Shown piece by piece: positions 6,439 to 7,357 of a stretch of 7,357 bases of DNA. The translations under genes were made by a program, and so were the position numbers. The notes beneath the pieces were generated by a model that saw nothing but the letters and a program-made list of their open reading frames with translations, had not been told where the DNA came from and did not search any database. This stretch comes from CAYWFF01 sp964458085 (GTDB taxonomy: Bacteria > Patescibacteriota > Microgenomatia > UBA8517). Position 1 is the stretch's first letter. Every line of letters begins with the position of its first letter. The stretch covers positions 1 to 7,357 of the forward strand of contig CAYWFF010000042.1 of assembly GCA_964458085.1 (NCBI GenBank), given 5' to 3'.

Positions 6439-6896
6439 TTGAGGTTAAATTCTTTCGCTTCTTCATATAAATGTTGATTAAAGAATTTAATTTTTGTAGG
6501 AGTAATTTTGTAAAACCTGGAACTAATTACTTTTGCCATCATGTTTTTTAGGTTTACAATTTCTTCTGCGCCTGGAGCTGCCCTATGCCACATGGCAAGG
6601 ATTTTATTGGTTTTCTCCCATCCTTTAATTTCCTGTGCGCTGCCAACTAACTGTATACCTACCTTTTTTTCTGAGTTTTTGGTGTGTGAATCATATATTG
6701 CACATGCAACTTTATTATTTTTATCAATATCCTGACAGTGTTTGGATTTGGGTGAGCTAACGAAATACAGGTTAAATTCTTTATCTACAGCGTAATATAC
6801 AATTGAAACCCAAGGTAAATTGCTTCCAGTGGCAAGCGTCATTAAATTGTGAGAATCTAAATATTTTTTTAGTTCCTTTTTCTCAGAAGGTTTCAT
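6435..6896 (-). CDS. Pyridoxamine 5'-phosphate oxidase-like FMN-binding split-barrel protein
   Basis: A 153-residue soluble protein of the PNPOx-like split-barrel family, which binds FMN (some relatives bind F420 or heme) as a homodimer. Visible family features are MTLATGSNLPWVSIVYYAVD (19-38), forming the first strands, then LYFVSSPKSKHCQDI (43-57) with the SSPKSKH flavin-phosphate-type turn, NNKVACAIYD (60-69) and IQLVGSAQEI (81-90). The tail TPTKIKFFNQ (132-141) is typical of small uncharacterised members rather than true PdxH, so vitamin B6 synthesis is not implied. Its TGA overlaps the GTG start of the VKOR-DHODH fusion (GTGA). It begins 111 nt after the SDR gene and just after a candidate promoter, with only a weak GAGAG before ATG. 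It may act as a flavin partner of the fusion, which is inference. Confidence 0.85.
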   Translation of the reverse strand: MKPSEKKELKKYLDSHNLMTLATGSNLPWVSIVYYAVDKEFNLYFVSSPKSKHCQDIDKNNKVACAIYDSHTKNSEKKVGIQLVGSAQEIKGWEKTNKILAMWHRAAPGAEEIVNLKNMMAKVISSRFYKITPTKIKFFNQHLYEEAKEFNLK

Positions 6897-6904
6897 CTCT
6901 CACA

Positions 6905-6932
6905 ATTGTACTCTTGTTTTCTTTTAATTCAA
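6905..6932 (-). promoter_or_regulatory. Candidate sigma-70-type promoter for the PNPOx/VKOR-DHODH/Nudix operon
   Basis: On the minus strand there is TTGAAT (6927-6932) as a -35 box, a 16-nt spacer and TACAAT (6905-6910) as a -10 box. TACAAT matches five of six consensus bases and TTGAAT four of six. Transcription would start about two bases before the ATG at 6896, giving an almost leaderless mRNA, in line with the absence of a good Shine-Dalgarno sequence. In DNA this AT-rich such boxes arise by chance, so support is moderate. Confidence 0.4.
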
Positions 6933-6967
6933 TTAATTTTGTATTTAATTTCACCTAATACTATGTG

Positions 6968-7000
6968 TTTAGTAATTTTTTAACAATTTAGATTTTTTAA
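6968..7000. repeat. Imperfect AT-rich direct repeat in the SDR-PNPOx spacer
   Basis: Two copies of TTTAG-(TA)-ATTTTTTAA on the plus strand, at 6968-6983 and 6987-7000, separated by CAA. The second copy lacks the internal TA; otherwise they are identical. The repeat lies between the SDR stop and the candidate promoter. It could be an activator or regulator site or simple AT-rich drift. No GC-rich hairpin with a T-run is present here, so an intrinsic terminator for the SDR gene is not evident. Confidence 0.4.
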
Positions 7001-7007
7001 TATTCTA

Positions 7008-7357
7008 TTATCCTTTATAATCTGATGGGTAAATCTCATATTCACCCTGATATTCTGGGGACTTTAAAATTTCAACAAACTTTTTGGCCACAAAGGCAGG
7101 AGTGAAATAGGCTTTGCCTTGCAGATTTTCTGCTTCTTTTTCTTTTAAAGTCATCGGTCCAAATTCTGTCAGAGTGCTGCCTAGTGCGATATGAATAAAT
7201 TTAATATGTGTATTTCTGAACTCTTCCGCAAGTGAAAGTGTCATTCCGCGGAGTGCAAATTTCGTACTACAGTAAACTGAGCGGCATGCTGTAGGGATTT
7301 TACCCATTCCTGAGCCAATATTTAAAACTATGGACTTTTCAGGCTTCTGCAGAAGTG
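7008..7357 (-). CDS. Short-chain dehydrogenase/reductase (SDR), C-terminal part (5' end beyond window)
   Basis: The frame is open from the right edge to the TAA at 7008-7010, about 115 residues; an ATG at 7305-7307 is internal, because the preceding codons read LLQKPEKSIVLNIGSG, the normal SDR strand before it. The catalytic triad part is visible: the Ser in NIGSG and the Y-x3-K motif in VYCSTKFALRG, followed by MTLSLAEEF and a loop with ALGSTLTEFGPM, which corresponds to the usual PG-x-x-x-T region but lacks the proline. The C terminus, PEYQGEYEIYPSDYKG, is ordinary in length for a classical SDR. These enzymes reduce or oxidise a carbonyl or alcohol with NAD(P)H; the substrate is unknown and the nucleotide-binding half is outside the window. 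It may end a separate upstream transcript. Confidence 0.85.
   Translation of the reverse strand, partial: LLQKPEKSIVLNIGSGMGKIPTACRSVYCSTKFALRGMTLSLAEEFRNTHIKFIHIALGSTLTEFGPMTLKEKEAENLQGKAYFTPAFVAKKFVEILKSPEYQGEYEIYPSDYKG

Noticed and set aside
6435..6896. True pyridoxamine 5'-phosphate oxidase (PdxH)
   Set aside because: At 153 residues it is shorter than PdxH and lacks its recognisable C-terminal region; only the general split-barrel fold is supported.
6897..6907. Lac operator-like CAATTGTGAGAG before the PNPOx-like start
   Set aside because: Only one half-site resembles lacO, no second half follows, and no LacI-type gene is in the window.
6901..7007. Intrinsic terminator after the SDR gene
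   Set aside because: The spacer is AT-rich with T-runs, but no stable GC-containing stem precedes any of them.
7008..7307. Complete 99-residue SDR-like protein starting at the ATG at 7305-7307
   Set aside because: The frame stays open to the window edge and the upstream codons encode the expected SDR strand and catalytic Ser region, so that ATG is internal and the gene is cut by the edge.

Overview
This AT-rich window has all its genes on the minus strand, so transcription runs from the right edge to the left. Nine genes can be supported: seven complete and one cut at each edge. Spacing is very tight (4-nt stop/start overlaps, 10-nt gaps, one 26-nt overlap) and there is almost no intergenic DNA. 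TGA serves as a stop in the overlaps at 3410-3413, 4897-4900 and 6435-6438, so recoded-UGA lineages are excluded. The compact layout, near absence of Shine-Dalgarno sequences and style of the surface-glycan genes suggest a Candidate Phyla Radiation (Patescibacteria) bacterium, perhaps Microgenomates. That assignment is inference from style, not from a marker gene.

Right part (7357 to 4499), soluble and redox enzymes: the 3' end of a short-chain dehydrogenase/reductase, then a 111-nt AT-rich spacer with a candidate promoter and an imperfect direct repeat. A chained block follows, made of a PNPOx-like FMN split-barrel protein, a 513-residue fusion of a four-helix VKOR domain to a class-2-type dihydroorotate dehydrogenase (DHODH), and a Nudix hydrolase, joined by GTGA and ATGA overlaps. 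The fusion is the highlight. VKOR makes disulfides on the outer face of the membrane and hands electrons to a quinone; class 2 DHODH oxidises dihydroorotate on the inner face and also uses a quinone. Both domains appear full length, their topologies fit together, and the DHODH half has Cys where class 2 enzymes have the catalytic Ser, plus changes at orotate-binding positions.

Left part (4462 to 1), cell-surface glycan assembly: a GT4 glycosyltransferase, a PIG-V-like GT-C mannosyltransferase, a Wzx-type flippase, a DPM1/ALG5-like GT2 glycosyltransferase, and the start of a small membrane protein with HELIH and DIDH motifs that runs off the left edge. A plausible scheme is that the GT2 enzyme makes a polyprenyl-phosphate sugar inside the cell, the flippase moves lipid-linked glycan across the membrane, and the GT-C enzyme uses the lipid-linked donor outside, with GT4 adding nucleotide-sugar-derived residues on the cytoplasmic side.

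The two parts are separated by only 36 nt, which hold a possible second promoter, so they may be one transcription unit or two adjacent ones. No RNA genes, CRISPR arrays or insertion sequences were seen, and no stretch over 300 bases lacks a gene.
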